Notes: generated by a model from the sequence alone, not told the origin. A stretch of DNA of 64,000 bases from Bifidobacterium scardovii JCM 12489 = DSM 13734 (GCF_001042635.1 NZ_AP012331.1:186001-250000); one strand, 5' to 3'; positions 49,564 to 59,232 are shown, counted from the first letter of the stretch. Numbers and translations are program-made.

Positions 49564-50441
49564 CTTCCGCAACATACGGCGTAGCGCCGAAAACCAATGA
49601 ATCGGTCACCGTCAACCGCCGTTCGGTCGCGGGCGGCGTCATCCACGCCATCCTGGTGGTGCTGGTGATGGTCGTGCTGCTGGGCGTGCCGTTCTGGCTG
49701 CTCGTCGTCACGGCCGGCAAAAGCCAGTCCGAGGCGATCGTGCCGAATATGAGCCTGCCTGAGCATTGGCAGCTGATCGAGAATTTCGTGACGGTGCTGA
49801 CGCAGGGTAAGATGCTGCTCGCCTTCTTCGGCTCGCTGCTGGTCACCGTGCCCTCCGTGTTCCTCGCGCTGCTGTTCGGCTCGATGGCCTCATGGATTCT
49901 GGCGCGCCGCGCGACCAAACCGATGTCGGTTGTGTACGCGCTGGGCATCTCGGGCCTGATCCTGCCGCCGGCCGTGGTCACGGTGATGATGCTGCTCAAG
50001 ATGATCGGCCTGTCGGGCACGGCGCCCGGCATGGTCGGCGTGTACATCGGCATCTACATGTCGACGGTGATCTTCTTCGTGACCGGCTTCATCCGCACGA
50101 TTCCGATCTCGCTGGAAGAGGCCGCGCGCATGGACGGCGCCAAGCCGATGCGCATCTTCTTCACGATCATCCTGCCGCTGCTGGGCCCGACCCTCGCCAC
50201 CGCGACGATCCTCGTGACCCTGTACATCTGGAACGACGTGTTCTACTCGCTCTTCATCCTCTCCGGCAAGATGGACCTGCTCCCGCTGAACCTGTACAAC
50301 GTGGCCTCCGCCGGCCTGTACCTCAACAACTGGCACCTCATCTTCGCCTACATCATCCTCATGAGCCTGCCGCTGCTGCTCATCTTCGCCTTCTTCCAAA
50401 AAAAGATCATCGGAGGCATCACGGGCGGAGCCGTTAAGTAG
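49560..50441 (+). CDS. Sugar ABC transporter permease (MalG/UgpE type)
   Basis: A 293-residue permease with six membrane helices and the EAA loop EAARMDGA. Its start overlaps the upstream permease stop. The stop codon is embedded in a 10-bp hairpin. As with the first importer, no ATPase gene follows. Confidence 0.9.
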   Translation: MTSATYGVAPKTNESVTVNRRSVAGGVIHAILVVLVMVVLLGVPFWLLVVTAGKSQSEAIVPNMSLPEHWQLIENFVTVLTQGKMLLAFFGSLLVTVPSVFLALLFGSMASWILARRATKPMSVVYALGISGLILPPAVVTVMMLLKMIGLSGTAPGMVGVYIGIYMSTVIFFVTGFIRTIPISLEEAARMDGAKPMRIFFTIILPLLGPTLATATILVTLYIWNDVFYSLFILSGKMDLLPLNLYNVASAGLYLNNWHLIFAYIILMSLPLLLIFAFFQKKIIGGITGGAVK

Positions 50442-50461
50442 ACAGTCCTGTGGACTGTCTA
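50439..50461 (+). terminator. Hairpin overlapping the importer stop codon
   Basis: TAGACAGTCC (50439-50448) pairs perfectly with GGACTGTCTA (50452-50461) over a TGT loop. The TAG stop codon lies in the 5' arm. Confidence 0.65.
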
Positions 50462-50572
50462 TAGGCTCCGCCGAGCGGCGGTGGCCGCGAGGGGATATTG
50501 AGTCGGCCGTAGGCCGTCCGTAGTTGCGGATGGAGCCGTTAAGTGAACAGCGCGGCGCCGAGTCGTCACTCT

Positions 50573-50799
50573 GGCTCCCCTCGCTGAGGGGAGCTGTCGG
50601 CGCAGCCGACTGAGGGGAGTCAACGCATGGCGCAGTGTCAGGCGATTTACGGGAATGCTCCCCTCAGTCCGTTTCGCGGCCAGCTCGTCCGCAATCAAGG
50701 ACGGCCTTGCGGCCGCAGTCCTATCTGCTCACTGTCGTTCGCCTTCGCCTGCAAACGCCTCCGGCGTTTGCTTCACGGCTCAGCCTCATAGAGGGAGCC
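50573..50799. repeat. Degraded or interrupted GGCTCCCCTC repeat
   Basis: A first unit (50573-50617) with GGCTCCCCTC/GAGGGGAGCT and CTGAGGGGAG is followed by CTCCCCTCAG (50658-50667) and, after about 110 bp of extra GC-rich sequence, by a partial closing arm GAGGGAGCC (50791-50799). It fills most of the 460-bp gap between the permease and the convergent ApbE gene; no gene is visible there. Confidence 0.6.
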
Positions 50800-50903
50800 A
50801 AGGTGGGAGCCCGTTTCGCGAGCCGGCTCCCGCCGGCGGGGAGCGTGTGGCCTTCCGCCCATCGGACGAGCGTCAAACCTGAGGTAAAACGGGGTCGTGG
50901 CCA

Positions 50904-51935
50904 TTACTTCGTGAAGAACGCGCCGGGGAAGCCGGCTGATTTCGCGGCGGTGCGGTCGGCGTTCAGTATCGCGCATGCGAAGGTGCAGCGCTCCCGCAAT
51001 CGTTCGGCTGGCGTGGTGAACAGCGCCGTGGCCACTCCGTCGGCCGTGGCGGTCGGATATCGGTTTGGGGTGGGTGTCCCCGAGGCCTGGGACCGGGGGA
51101 GGGGCGCGTCGGAACCGGATACCATGCCAGTGGAATCCGCCACGTACACCCATGTGGCCATGACATCGTCGGCGGGCAGTCCATCGATCGCGTTGAGCAG
51201 ATGGTGCAGCCGATGCCCGGCCGCCTCGCCCCAGCGCCTGCGGCTCGGCGCGCTCGCGCAGAACGAACCGCGGTCGACACTTGCCGTGCCGACGGCGTTG
51301 GCCGGGTTGCCGGGGTCCTCGAGCGCGATGGCGACGGGCTGGTCGTCATGGCTAAGCAGGTCGCTTCCCGCGTTGATCAGGAACCGCATCCCCGCACCGG
51401 CCGTCGTGCCGTTCCGCGAGCTGCTCCCCGCCAGCAGCAGTCTTCCCAGCAGGTCGACCAGATACCCCTTGCCGCAGGCGCCGAAATCGAGCGATACCGG
51501 GCGGCTGGTGATCAGCGTGGAACCGTGCCGTTCCACGGCGTCGCGCCAGACGGCCCGCCCGTGCGCGGATCCCAGATGATCCCACGCATCCGCGTCGACC
51601 GTGAACGAGTACCGGGCATCGTAGCCCAAACGGATCAGATCCTCGCCCACGCACGGGTCGATCGCCCCCTGCGTCGCGTCGAACAGCAGGTCGTAGAGAT
51701 CGAACAGGCCGGCCGCCCAATCGGGGAAATCGAAGTGGCCGCCGTGCGCGGCCTGACTCATCGCGCATACCGTCGAATCGGCGCGGAATCGCGACAGCGC
51801 CGCCTCGTAGCCGTCGATGAACGTGCGCATCCGCTCGCTGCCCGGATCCGGTTGCGAGGTCTGCACGATGATTCCCGTGCCCAGTGCTCCGGGGAATGCC
51901 ATCCGGTACGGCATGCGTTCGTTCAGTTCGGCCAT
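50904..51935 (-). CDS. apbE: FAD:protein FMN transferase (ApbE family)
   Basis: A 343-residue ApbE-family enzyme that moves FMN from FAD onto a Ser/Thr of FMN-binding proteins. Family motifs are LDFGACGKGYLVD (DxGxxxKG type, about residues 155-167), NAGSDLL and TADGVATAL, with the Asp/Thr metal-site residues kept. There is no signal peptide or lipobox, so it is cytoplasmic or non-classically placed. ATG at 51935 has GGGGA upstream. A natural partner is the FMN-binding lipoprotein at 61,514; that link is inferred. The gene is convergent with the sugar importer. Confidence 0.85.
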   Translation of the reverse strand: MAELNERMPYRMAFPGALGTGIIVQTSQPDPGSERMRTFIDGYEAALSRFRADSTVCAMSQAAHGGHFDFPDWAAGLFDLYDLLFDATQGAIDPCVGEDLIRLGYDARYSFTVDADAWDHLGSAHGRAVWRDAVERHGSTLITSRPVSLDFGACGKGYLVDLLGRLLLAGSSSRNGTTAGAGMRFLINAGSDLLSHDDQPVAIALEDPGNPANAVGTASVDRGSFCASAPSRRRWGEAAGHRLHHLLNAIDGLPADDVMATWVYVADSTGMVSGSDAPLPRSQASGTPTPNRYPTATADGVATALFTTPAERLRERCTFACAILNADRTAAKSAGFPGAFFTK

Positions 51936-52019
51936 ATCCCCAATTGTGGCAGCCGAGGCGAACACGGTCCGTTGGTGGGGTGACATCGGGTGTTGAAGGG
52001 GGATTCGGCGATGATAGTA

Positions 52020-52034
52020 TTGACATAGTGTCAA
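52020..52034. promoter_or_regulatory. Palindromic operator/-35 before GPH transporter
   Basis: TTGACA-TAG-TGTCAA has perfect six-base arms. It lies 22 bp before the transporter start and includes a -35-like TTGACA on each strand, consistent with a TetR- or LacI-type site. The regulator is not identified. Confidence 0.45.
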
Positions 52035-52055
52035 AGCAGTCACGGAGGTTGAGTG

Positions 52056-53477
52056 ATGGCCGGAACCACAGGCGGCGCAGCGATGGGCGCCTGCACCGAA
52101 GCGCCGGCGAGGCCGGCGATCAAGGATCTGCCGACATCCAAGGTCTGGGCGTTCGCGGTCGGGCAGTTCGGATGGGCGCTGCTCAGCGGCATCATCTCGA
52201 ACTGGCTTGTGTATTTCTACCAGCCCGATCAGGAGACCATCGACCAGGGGCAGACCGTGTTCGTGCCGCAGGGCCTGGTGATTCTGGGCATCGTCACCGT
52301 CGTCGGCGGCATCACCGCGTTCGCGCGATTCTTCGACGCCTTCGTCGACCCGGCCGTCGCCAGCCTGTCCGACCGCAGCACGTCGCCGCGCGGCCGGCGC
52401 ATCCCCTTCCTGCAGCGGGCGGCCCTGCCGCTGGCCGCCGTCACCGTGCTCGTGTTCTGGAGTCCGATCAACGGCACCAGCTGGGTGAACGCCGCGTTCC
52501 TGTTCGTAACCGTGATCGGCTACTACATCGCGCTCACGTTTTACTGCACGCCGTACAACGCGCTGATCGCCGAGCTGGGCCACGACTCCAAGCAGCAGCT
52601 CAACATCTCGACCACGATCTCGTTCACCTTCATCGCCGGCACCGCCGTCGCCTACGTGGCGCCGGTGATCTGGGGCGCGTTCGTGCCCGGCCTCGGCCGG
52701 GTCAACGCGATCCGCGTCACGTTCACGATCCTCGCGGCGGTCGCCTTCGTCTGCATGCTCGTGCCGGCGCTCGCGATCGACGAGCGCGAATACGTCGACT
52801 CCAAGCCGACCGGCGAGGATACGCTCACCTCGCTCAAGGAGACGTTCCGCGACCGCGAGTTCGTCAAGTTCGTTAGCTCCGACATCGTGTACTGGGTCGC
52901 GATCACGATGTTCCAGACCGGGCTGCCGTTCTTCGTCACCAGCCTGCTCAAGCTGCCCGAAACGAGCACGACTATCTACTTCGTGCTCATGACGGGGGTG
53001 TCCGTGCTGTTCTACCTGCCGGTCAACATCTTCGCCGGCCGCGTGGGCAAGAAGCGGCTGATGCTGGTCGGATTCGCGATCTTCACCTGCGCGTACGTCT
53101 TCGCCTCCCTGCTCGGCTCCGGTGCGCTCGCCGGCATTCCCGCGATGGCGCAGGGCGCGATCCTGTCGGTCGCGTGCGCGGTTCCGATGGCGATCTTCGG
53201 CATCCTGCCGCAGGCCGTGGTCGCGAACATCGCTGGCGCGAGCTCAAAATCCACCGGCGAGGACCGACAGGGCATGTTCTACGCGGCGCGCACCTTCGCG
53301 ATGAAGATGGGCCAGAGCCTGTCGATGCTGCTGTTCACCGGCCTGAGCACGATCGGCGCCGCGTCCGGCACCGGCTACCGCGCGGCCGCGATCTGCGCCG
53401 CGGTGCTGTGCGGCGTCGGTGGCGTGATTTTCGCGTTCTACAACGAGAAGAAGGTGCTGGCCGTGCTCGAACCGTGA
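52056..53477 (+). CDS. GPH/MelB-family sugar transporter
   Basis: A 473-residue glycoside-pentoside-hexuronide type symporter with about 12 membrane helices. The early loop DAFVDPAVASLSDRSTSPRG is the GPH signature. GTG at 52053 and ATG at 52056 are both possible; ATG is preferred because GGAGG is seven bases upstream. It is divergent from the ApbE gene, with a palindrome at its promoter. The substrate is unknown; a plant sugar is likely given the locus. Confidence 0.85.
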   Translation: MAGTTGGAAMGACTEAPARPAIKDLPTSKVWAFAVGQFGWALLSGIISNWLVYFYQPDQETIDQGQTVFVPQGLVILGIVTVVGGITAFARFFDAFVDPAVASLSDRSTSPRGRRIPFLQRAALPLAAVTVLVFWSPINGTSWVNAAFLFVTVIGYYIALTFYCTPYNALIAELGHDSKQQLNISTTISFTFIAGTAVAYVAPVIWGAFVPGLGRVNAIRVTFTILAAVAFVCMLVPALAIDEREYVDSKPTGEDTLTSLKETFRDREFVKFVSSDIVYWVAITMFQTGLPFFVTSLLKLPETSTTIYFVLMTGVSVLFYLPVNIFAGRVGKKRLMLVGFAIFTCAYVFASLLGSGALAGIPAMAQGAILSVACAVPMAIFGILPQAVVANIAGASSKSTGEDRQGMFYAARTFAMKMGQSLSMLLFTGLSTIGAASGTGYRAAAICAAVLCGVGGVIFAFYNEKKVLAVLEP

Positions 53478-53834
53478 GCGACGGCCGGGTGGCCGTCGGC
53501 CGGGAACTGAATCGGATGTTCGGAGCGCGAGGATCCCGCGATCCCGAGGTCCCAGGATTCCACGATCCGGTATCCCGCATTCCATTATTTTTCGCTCCTC
53601 CCGGCGTGCCGCCGGCGTGCCAAGCGGCAAAAAAACGACGTGATTTCGCATGGTGAGATATATCGGCGGACAGTCGACCGTGTGAAAGCGCCTATTTTCT
53701 GCCCTGTATTTCCCATTACCACAAAAAACCTAAAAATCAAGACTGTTTTTTCTGGAAGTTTCCTCGTACGTTAGTGACGCAGTGGGCAAAAGCCCACCGA
53801 ACAAGCGGTGCATGACAACGAGAGGAAACCAGGA
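53478..53834. other. 357-bp gap before the iron operon
   Basis: The first half has loose repeats of GATCCCG/TTCC-type words (about 53,535-53,590). The second half is AT-richer, suits a promoter, and ends with the hairpin GTGGGC-AAAA-GCCCAC (53782-53797) in the leader of the FTR1 gene. I find no clear DtxR/IdeR box and no gene. Confidence 0.5.
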
Positions 53835-55625
53835 ATGTCGGTTCGCGCCATGACGAGGAATCGTCGTAGTTCCGCGATCAGCGGGTTCGCCGTGATGATC
53901 GCGTTCCTCGTGGCGATGCTTATGGGGCTCAGCCTCGTCGCCGCGACTCCGGTCGCGTTCGCCGAGGGCGACGACAGCTCGTCGAGCGGTTCCGACTCGT
54001 CCGTAGACTACGAGACGTGGTCCGCCGTCGCCGACGCGATCGGCGAACAGCTGCAGTCCGGCCTCAAGGAGTACAAGTCCGGCAATACCGCGGGCTCCAC
54101 CTCCGATTTCATGTCCGCATACAACACGATTTACATCGCGTCGAACTTCACCGCCGTGGTCCGCGACTCGATCAGCTCCGACAAGCAGGCCAGCCAGCAG
54201 CAGGCGTTCCAAGGCATCCAGAACCTCTCCTACACGGCCGGCAACGACGGCAAGCTCGAGGAACAGATCAACGCGCTCTCCGCCGACCTGCAGGACAGCG
54301 CCAAACAGCTCGATTCCAACACCCAGGTGGCGAATCCGAAGCAGTACGCGCAAGCCCTGCAGGCGCAGATCGCCAAGGAGCGCAAGGAGCTCGACGCCAA
54401 GAAGAAGCGCACCAAGAGCACCGCCAAGACGTGGAAGGAAGTCGCCGCCGCGATGACCCCGATCCTGGACAACGCCCTCAAGGCGTACCAGGACGGTGAC
54501 GCCGCCAAGGGCGCCACGCTCGTCAACGACGCCTACTACCAGCACTACGAGAAGCTCGGCTTCGAGAAGACCGTGCTGAGCGCCATCAGCGGCAACCGCG
54601 TCTCCGAGGTCGAATACCAGTTCAAGCTGTGCCGTTCCTCGATGAACACCGGCAAGCCCGTCTCCGAGGTCAAGAAGCACATCGAAGACCTGAAGACCAT
54701 GCTGGTCACCGATGCGGCCAAGCTCGACGGCGGCGCCGCCGATGAGGAGGGCGGCTTCGTCAAGTTCATCACCAGCTCCGTCGGCCAGGCGTTCCTGATC
54801 CTCATCCGCGAGGGCCTCGAGGCGCTGCTCGTGGTCGCGGCCGTGGTGGCGTATCTCGTCAAGTCCGGCAACAAGCGCTTCACCAAGTGGATCTACGTCG
54901 GCGTGGCTGCCGGCCTCGCCGGTGCCGGCGTGGTGGCGATCATCTTCATGCTCGCGTTCGGCGGCTCCGGCCCGCTGCAGGAGATCATGGAGGGCGTGTG
55001 CGCGCTCGTCGCCATGTGCATGCTGCTGTGGACCAGCAACTGGATGCTCAACAAGTCGAGCGTCGAGGCATGGAACCGCTACATCCGGGAGAAGACCGAA
55101 GCCGCGGTCGCCTCCGTCTCCTCGCAGGTCGAATCCGGCGAGAAGGTCGCCTCCCGCACGGTGATTTCGCTCGCCATGCTCAGCTTCCTCGCTGTGTTCC
55201 GCGAGGGCGCCGAAACCGTGATCTTCTACCAGTCGATCTACACGATGAGCCGTGACACGCACGGCATGGTGGTCGGCGCGCTCGCCGCCGCCGTGGTGCT
55301 CGTGATCATCTTCCTCGTGATCCGCTTCACCTCCGTGAAGATCCCGATCGGCCCGTTCTTCCTCGTCACCTCGATCCTCATGTCGGTGCTCGTGGTCGTC
55401 TTCGCCGGCGGCGGCGTGCACGCGCTCATCGAGGGCGACCTGCTGCCCGCCATGTACCTGCCGGGCGTGCCGACGAACGACTGGCTCGGCTTCTACCCGT
55501 ACGTCGAATGCATCGTGGCCCAGGTGATCGCGGCCATCGCGGTGATCGCCCTGTTCGTGGTCGGCTTCATCAAGCAGCGCAAGGCCAAGGCCGCCGCTGC
55601 CGTACAGGCCTCCGCGGCCAACTAA
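53835..55625 (+). CDS. FTR1-family iron permease with extracellular domain
   Basis: A 596-residue membrane protein. A signal-like helix is followed by an extracellular helical domain (about residues 40-310) and an FTR1 permease domain of about seven helices. The two iron-path motifs REGLE (about residue 325) and REGAE (about 455) are present. It imports iron, probably Fe3+ or Fe2+ after surface redox steps. The start at 53835 follows GAGGAAA; an upstream ATG at 53808 is in frame but poorly placed. It is the first gene of a seven-gene operon that matches the FTR1-P19 systems of Campylobacter and bifidobacteria. Confidence 0.92.
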   Translation: MSVRAMTRNRRSSAISGFAVMIAFLVAMLMGLSLVAATPVAFAEGDDSSSSGSDSSVDYETWSAVADAIGEQLQSGLKEYKSGNTAGSTSDFMSAYNTIYIASNFTAVVRDSISSDKQASQQQAFQGIQNLSYTAGNDGKLEEQINALSADLQDSAKQLDSNTQVANPKQYAQALQAQIAKERKELDAKKKRTKSTAKTWKEVAAAMTPILDNALKAYQDGDAAKGATLVNDAYYQHYEKLGFEKTVLSAISGNRVSEVEYQFKLCRSSMNTGKPVSEVKKHIEDLKTMLVTDAAKLDGGAADEEGGFVKFITSSVGQAFLILIREGLEALLVVAAVVAYLVKSGNKRFTKWIYVGVAAGLAGAGVVAIIFMLAFGGSGPLQEIMEGVCALVAMCMLLWTSNWMLNKSSVEAWNRYIREKTEAAVASVSSQVESGEKVASRTVISLAMLSFLAVFREGAETVIFYQSIYTMSRDTHGMVVGALAAAVVLVIIFLVIRFTSVKIPIGPFFLVTSILMSVLVVVFAGGGVHALIEGDLLPAMYLPGVPTNDWLGFYPYVECIVAQVIAAIAVIALFVVGFIKQRKAKAAAAVQASAAN

Positions 55626-55681
55626 ACAACCAGATTTGTCCGAATTTTCCCAAATTCAACCCACACAAAGGAAGAGAAACA

Positions 55682-56374
55682 ATGAAGAACAAGAAGATCG
55701 CCGCTCTGCTCGGCGTGCTGCTCGCCGGTTCGATGGCCTTCTCGCTGTCCGCCTGCGGCAGCTCCAACAACTCGGCGTCCGACACCAAGTCCGACACCTC
55801 GCAGTCCGACACCAAGAAGGACGACTCCTCCAAGGCCGACGCCCCGACCGAGACCGCCGGCTTCGAAGAGGTTCCGGTCGGCCCCTCCGGCACCGCCGAG
55901 GAGCAGGACAAGCCCGCCGGCCCGCTGACCGTCGGCGCCGTCTACTTCCAGCCGATCGACATGGAGCCCGCCTCCTCCGGCCTGAAGGCCGCCGACGCGA
56001 GCTTCCACCTCGAGGCCGACATCCACGCCTCCCAGGAGGGCACCGACTACGGCTACGGCAAGGGCGACTTCGTGCCTGACCTGACCGTGAACTACACCAT
56101 CATCGACAAGTCCACCGGCAAGGAGGTCGAGGGCGGCAAGGCCACCTCCGGTACCTTCATGCAGATGAACGCCTCCGACGGCCCGCACTACGGCGCCAAC
56201 GTCAAGCTCGACAAGGCCGGCACCTACCAGCTCAAGCTGTCGATCGAGTCCCCGGCCGCCAAGGGCTGGATGCTCCACGTCGACCCGGAGACCGGTGTGA
56301 AGAACCACCAGTTCTGGACCGAGCCCATCGAGGTCACCTTCGACAACTGGGATTACACCCCGCGTCAGTGGTGA
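55682..56374 (+). CDS. P19/Tp34-type periplasmic iron-binding lipoprotein
   Basis: A 230-residue lipoprotein with lipobox LSAC (Cys25), a Ser/Asp/Lys-rich tether and a P19/Tp34 domain. That family binds iron together with copper or manganese and hands iron to FTR1. The likely metal ligands are in FQPIDMEP, FHLEADIHA, HYGAN and WMLHVDP. It follows the FTR1 gene by 56 bp with AAAGGAAG upstream, and a terminator-like hairpin follows it. Confidence 0.9.
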   Translation: MKNKKIAALLGVLLAGSMAFSLSACGSSNNSASDTKSDTSQSDTKKDDSSKADAPTETAGFEEVPVGPSGTAEEQDKPAGPLTVGAVYFQPIDMEPASSGLKAADASFHLEADIHASQEGTDYGYGKGDFVPDLTVNYTIIDKSTGKEVEGGKATSGTFMQMNASDGPHYGANVKLDKAGTYQLKLSIESPAAKGWMLHVDPETGVKNHQFWTEPIEVTFDNWDYTPRQW

Positions 56375-56390
56375 TATAGCCCGGCGAATC

Positions 56391-56417
56391 GCTCCCTCCT
56401 GCGTGGAGGGAGCTTTT
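56391..56417 (+). terminator. Hairpin with T-run after P19 gene
   Basis: GCTCCCTCC (56391-56399) pairs with GGAGGGAGC (56405-56413), followed by TTTT. It would reduce but not necessarily stop read-through into the rest of the operon. Confidence 0.8.
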
Positions 56418-56464
56418 GCTGTCTTTATACGCATTTGTAACGAAGTTGTACGGAAGGGATGCGA

Positions 56465-57733
56465 ATGCTTGAACAATTCGTGGCGGTGATGCCGGGGACG
56501 TTGGCCCCCGCGTTGCTGGTGATGTGCCTGAGCGTGATGCTCACCGTCGGCGAGGGCCGGGACAAGCCGGTCAGCGCCCATTGGCGGCTGTGGGGACTCC
56601 TGATCGGCCTGGTCGCCGCTATCGTGTTCGCATCCCTGCGCGCCTCGGCGGTGATCAACCAGCGCACCTTCGTCAACTATCCGGTGCTGTGGTGCGCCAT
56701 CGTCGTCGACGTGCTGACCTTCGTGGTCCTGGTGTTCGCCCGGCGCATCACTGCCGACTGGCAGCGCCATAAGGCCGTCATGCATGTGGCGAACGCGATC
56801 GCGGCCGTCGATATCGCGCTCACCCTGTTCTACGCCCTGCCCGACGTGATCCTGCAGCTGACGATCTGGGTCGAGCCCGGCGCCCCGATCTTCACCTCGG
56901 ATATGCTGCTCCGTGCGCTCGGCTTCGCGCTGGGCCTGACCATGTCGATCATCGTCGCCGCGATCTTCCGCACGATGCGCTCCACGGCGGTGCGGCTGTC
57001 GTTCACCATCGCCGTCCTTGCGGTGATGACGATCCTGTTCGTCCAACATCTGACCGGGCTGATGCAGATCCTGCAGGCGCGCGGCTTCCCGATCGGGCAT
57101 ACGGGCTTCGTCGCGCTCGCCTGGTCGATCAACCACAACAGCTGGATGATCATGGCGCAGGCGTTCGTGTTCCTGATTCCCGCCGTGGCCTCCGTGGTCG
57201 CCGGCTTCCGCATGCCGCTGACCGGCGCGAACGAAGCCATCGGACGCCAGCACAAGGCGTTCCGCCGCCGCGCCGTGGCCGCGGCCGTATGGAGCCTGGT
57301 GGCGATGATCGGCGTCACGCTGACCCTCACCGTTGGCGTCGCCGCGACACAGCAGACCATCACCCTGTCGCCGCCGGAAGCGTATTCGCTCAAGGACGGC
57401 GTGGCGACGATCCCCTTCACCCAGGTCCAGGACGGCCATCTGCACCGCTTCGAGTACAAGGCGAAGGACGGCACGGTCATGCGCTTCATCATCATCAAGA
57501 AGAACGGCGGCGCGTACGGCATCGGCCTGGATGCCTGCGAGAACTGCGGCGACGCTGGCTACTACGAGAAGGACGGCAAGATCATCTGCAAGAAGTGCGA
57601 GGTCGCGATCAATCTGGCGACCATCGGCTTCAAGGGCGGATGCAACCCGATCCCGTTCAACTACAAGATCGGCAACGGCGAGATCACGATTCAGACCGCC
57701 GATCTGGACGCGCTGAGCGCCCACTTCCAGTAA
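56465..57733 (+). CDS. Polytopic membrane protein with DUF2318 Cys-rich domain
   Basis: A 422-residue protein: seven or eight membrane helices (about residues 1-300), then a C-terminal outside domain with CENC, CKKC and a further Cys (GGCNPIPF), matching DUF2318, thought to bind an Fe-S or other metal cofactor. Similar genes follow p19 in Campylobacter iron-uptake loci. ATG at 56465 is preferred over 56459 because GGAAGG then has proper spacing. Probably takes part in redox handling of iron at the membrane. Confidence 0.82.
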   Translation: MLEQFVAVMPGTLAPALLVMCLSVMLTVGEGRDKPVSAHWRLWGLLIGLVAAIVFASLRASAVINQRTFVNYPVLWCAIVVDVLTFVVLVFARRITADWQRHKAVMHVANAIAAVDIALTLFYALPDVILQLTIWVEPGAPIFTSDMLLRALGFALGLTMSIIVAAIFRTMRSTAVRLSFTIAVLAVMTILFVQHLTGLMQILQARGFPIGHTGFVALAWSINHNSWMIMAQAFVFLIPAVASVVAGFRMPLTGANEAIGRQHKAFRRRAVAAAVWSLVAMIGVTLTLTVGVAATQQTITLSPPEAYSLKDGVATIPFTQVQDGHLHRFEYKAKDGTVMRFIIIKKNGGAYGIGLDACENCGDAGYYEKDGKIICKKCEVAINLATIGFKGGCNPIPFNYKIGNGEITIQTADLDALSAHFQ

Positions 57734-57790
57734 GGCTTTTCCGGCTTCCCGCACCAGGGAACCGGACCATGACGGCGAAAGGAGGAACCG

Positions 57791-59098
57791 TTGTTCTTTC
57801 TGCGAATGATTGCGCGCTCGTTCACGCGCCAGCTGCGCAGGCGGCTGCTCATCGCGCTTACCGTGTGTTTGTCGGCCACGGTGAGTGTTTCGATGCTGGG
57901 GGTGGTGTTCGACGTGGGAGACAAGCTCAACGCCGAGCTGTCGACGTACGGTTCGAACATCGTCGTGCAGCCGAAGGCGGATGCCGTCGTCTCCGACCTG
58001 TACAACACGGAGGGCGTGTCCGGCGCCGCGACGCAGTCCGACCCGACCGCGTTCCTCAAGGAGTCGGACGCGGCCAAGATCAAGACCATCTTCTGGGCGT
58101 TCAACATCACCAATTTCGCGCCCCAGCTCAACATCCACGCGCAGGTTGACGGCACGTCCGTGCCGATCGTCGGCACATGGTTCAACAAGGAGCTGAAGCT
58201 CGCCTCCGGCGAGACCACGGTGGTCGGCGTCGACGGCATGCGCTCGTGGTGGACCTTGGATGGCAAGTGGCCCAAGGACGACACCGATCAGGGCGTCATC
58301 GGCAAGACGCTGGCGGCCCAACTCGGCGTGAAGACCGGCGATACGATCACGCTGGACAAGGACACCGCATCCGGCAAGCACAACCGACAGAAGATCACGA
58401 TCACCGGCGTCTACGATTCGGGCGACGACGAGAACGGGTCGCTGTACCTGTCCAGTTCCGTGGCCCAGGTGTTGGCCGATCTGCCGGATTCGGTCGACAA
58501 GATCGAGGTCAAGGCGCTGACCACGCCGGAAAACGATCTGGCCCGCAAGGCCGCGCAGAACCCGGCGGCGCTGAGCCAGGACGACTGGGAGACGTGGTAC
58601 TGCACCGCGTACCCGAGCTCCATCGCCTACCAGATCGAGGAGGTGATTCCGGGGGCCGTGGCCAAGCAGGTGCGCCAGGTCGCCGCGTTGCAGGGCAATG
58701 TGCTGCAGAAGACCCAGGCCGTGATGATCCTGATGACGGTGCTGAGCCTGATCGCGGCCGCCGTAGCCGTGGCCAACCTGATGGTCGCCTCGATCGGCGA
58801 GCGCTCGTCCGAGCTGGCGCTGCTCAAGGCGCTCGGCGCCACGGACGGCGCGGTGTCGCGCCTGATGATGGCCGAGACGGCGGCGATCGCACTGCTCGGC
58901 GCGGTCGTCGGCGCGGGCCTCGGTTCCGGCGTGGCGCAGCTGATCGGCCAGGTGGTGTTCGGTTCGGGCATCACGATGCGCCCCATGGTGTTCGTGCTGG
59001 TGTTCGTGCTGCTGGCGATCACCGTGCTGGTGGCCTCCGCGTCGTCGATCCGCTCGATTCTGAGCCTGAAGCCCGCGGAGGTGCTGCATGGCCGGTGA
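57791..59098 (+). CDS. ABC permease (FtsX/MacB type) of iron operon
   Basis: A 435-residue permease with one N-terminal helix, an outside domain and three C-terminal helices of the FtsX type (LALLKALGATDG motif). It starts with TTG at 57791, five bases after GGAGG. It pairs with the next permease and the ATPase at 60,557. In FTR1-P19 loci such a transporter is conserved but its cargo is not settled. Confidence 0.85.
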   Translation: MFFLRMIARSFTRQLRRRLLIALTVCLSATVSVSMLGVVFDVGDKLNAELSTYGSNIVVQPKADAVVSDLYNTEGVSGAATQSDPTAFLKESDAAKIKTIFWAFNITNFAPQLNIHAQVDGTSVPIVGTWFNKELKLASGETTVVGVDGMRSWWTLDGKWPKDDTDQGVIGKTLAAQLGVKTGDTITLDKDTASGKHNRQKITITGVYDSGDDENGSLYLSSSVAQVLADLPDSVDKIEVKALTTPENDLARKAAQNPAALSQDDWETWYCTAYPSSIAYQIEEVIPGAVAKQVRQVAALQGNVLQKTQAVMILMTVLSLIAAAVAVANLMVASIGERSSELALLKALGATDGAVSRLMMAETAAIALLGAVVGAGLGSGVAQLIGQVVFGSGITMRPMVFVLVFVLLAITVLVASASSIRSILSLKPAEVLHGR

Positions 59099-59115
59099 GT
59101 TGTATGCCTTTTCTT

Positions 59116-59232
59116 GGCTCCCCTCTTTGAGGGGAGCTGGGCGCCGGAGGCGGACTGAGGGGAGTCGCGGGCTCGCCGTGCTGTGCTCCCCTCAGTCAGC
59201 TTCGCCGACAGCTCCCCTCGGGGAGGGGAGCC
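59116..59232. repeat. Complete paired GGCTCCCCTC repeat within iron operon
   Basis: The fullest member of the family: the hairpin GGCTCCCCTC/GAGGGGAGCT, CTGAGGGGAG, a centre, then CTCCCCTCAG and AGCTCCCCTC/GAGGGGAGCC in mirror order. It lies between the two permease genes. Confidence 0.8.

Noticed and set aside
53700..53830. A DtxR/IdeR iron box before the FTR1 gene
   Set aside because: AT-rich sequence and a CCTAAAAATC-like half are present, but no 19-bp palindrome close to the known consensus was found by eye.
55622..59089. A 1155-residue minus-strand frame opposite the iron operon
   Set aside because: Low-information Arg/His/Gly composition; it overlaps four well-supported plus-strand genes.
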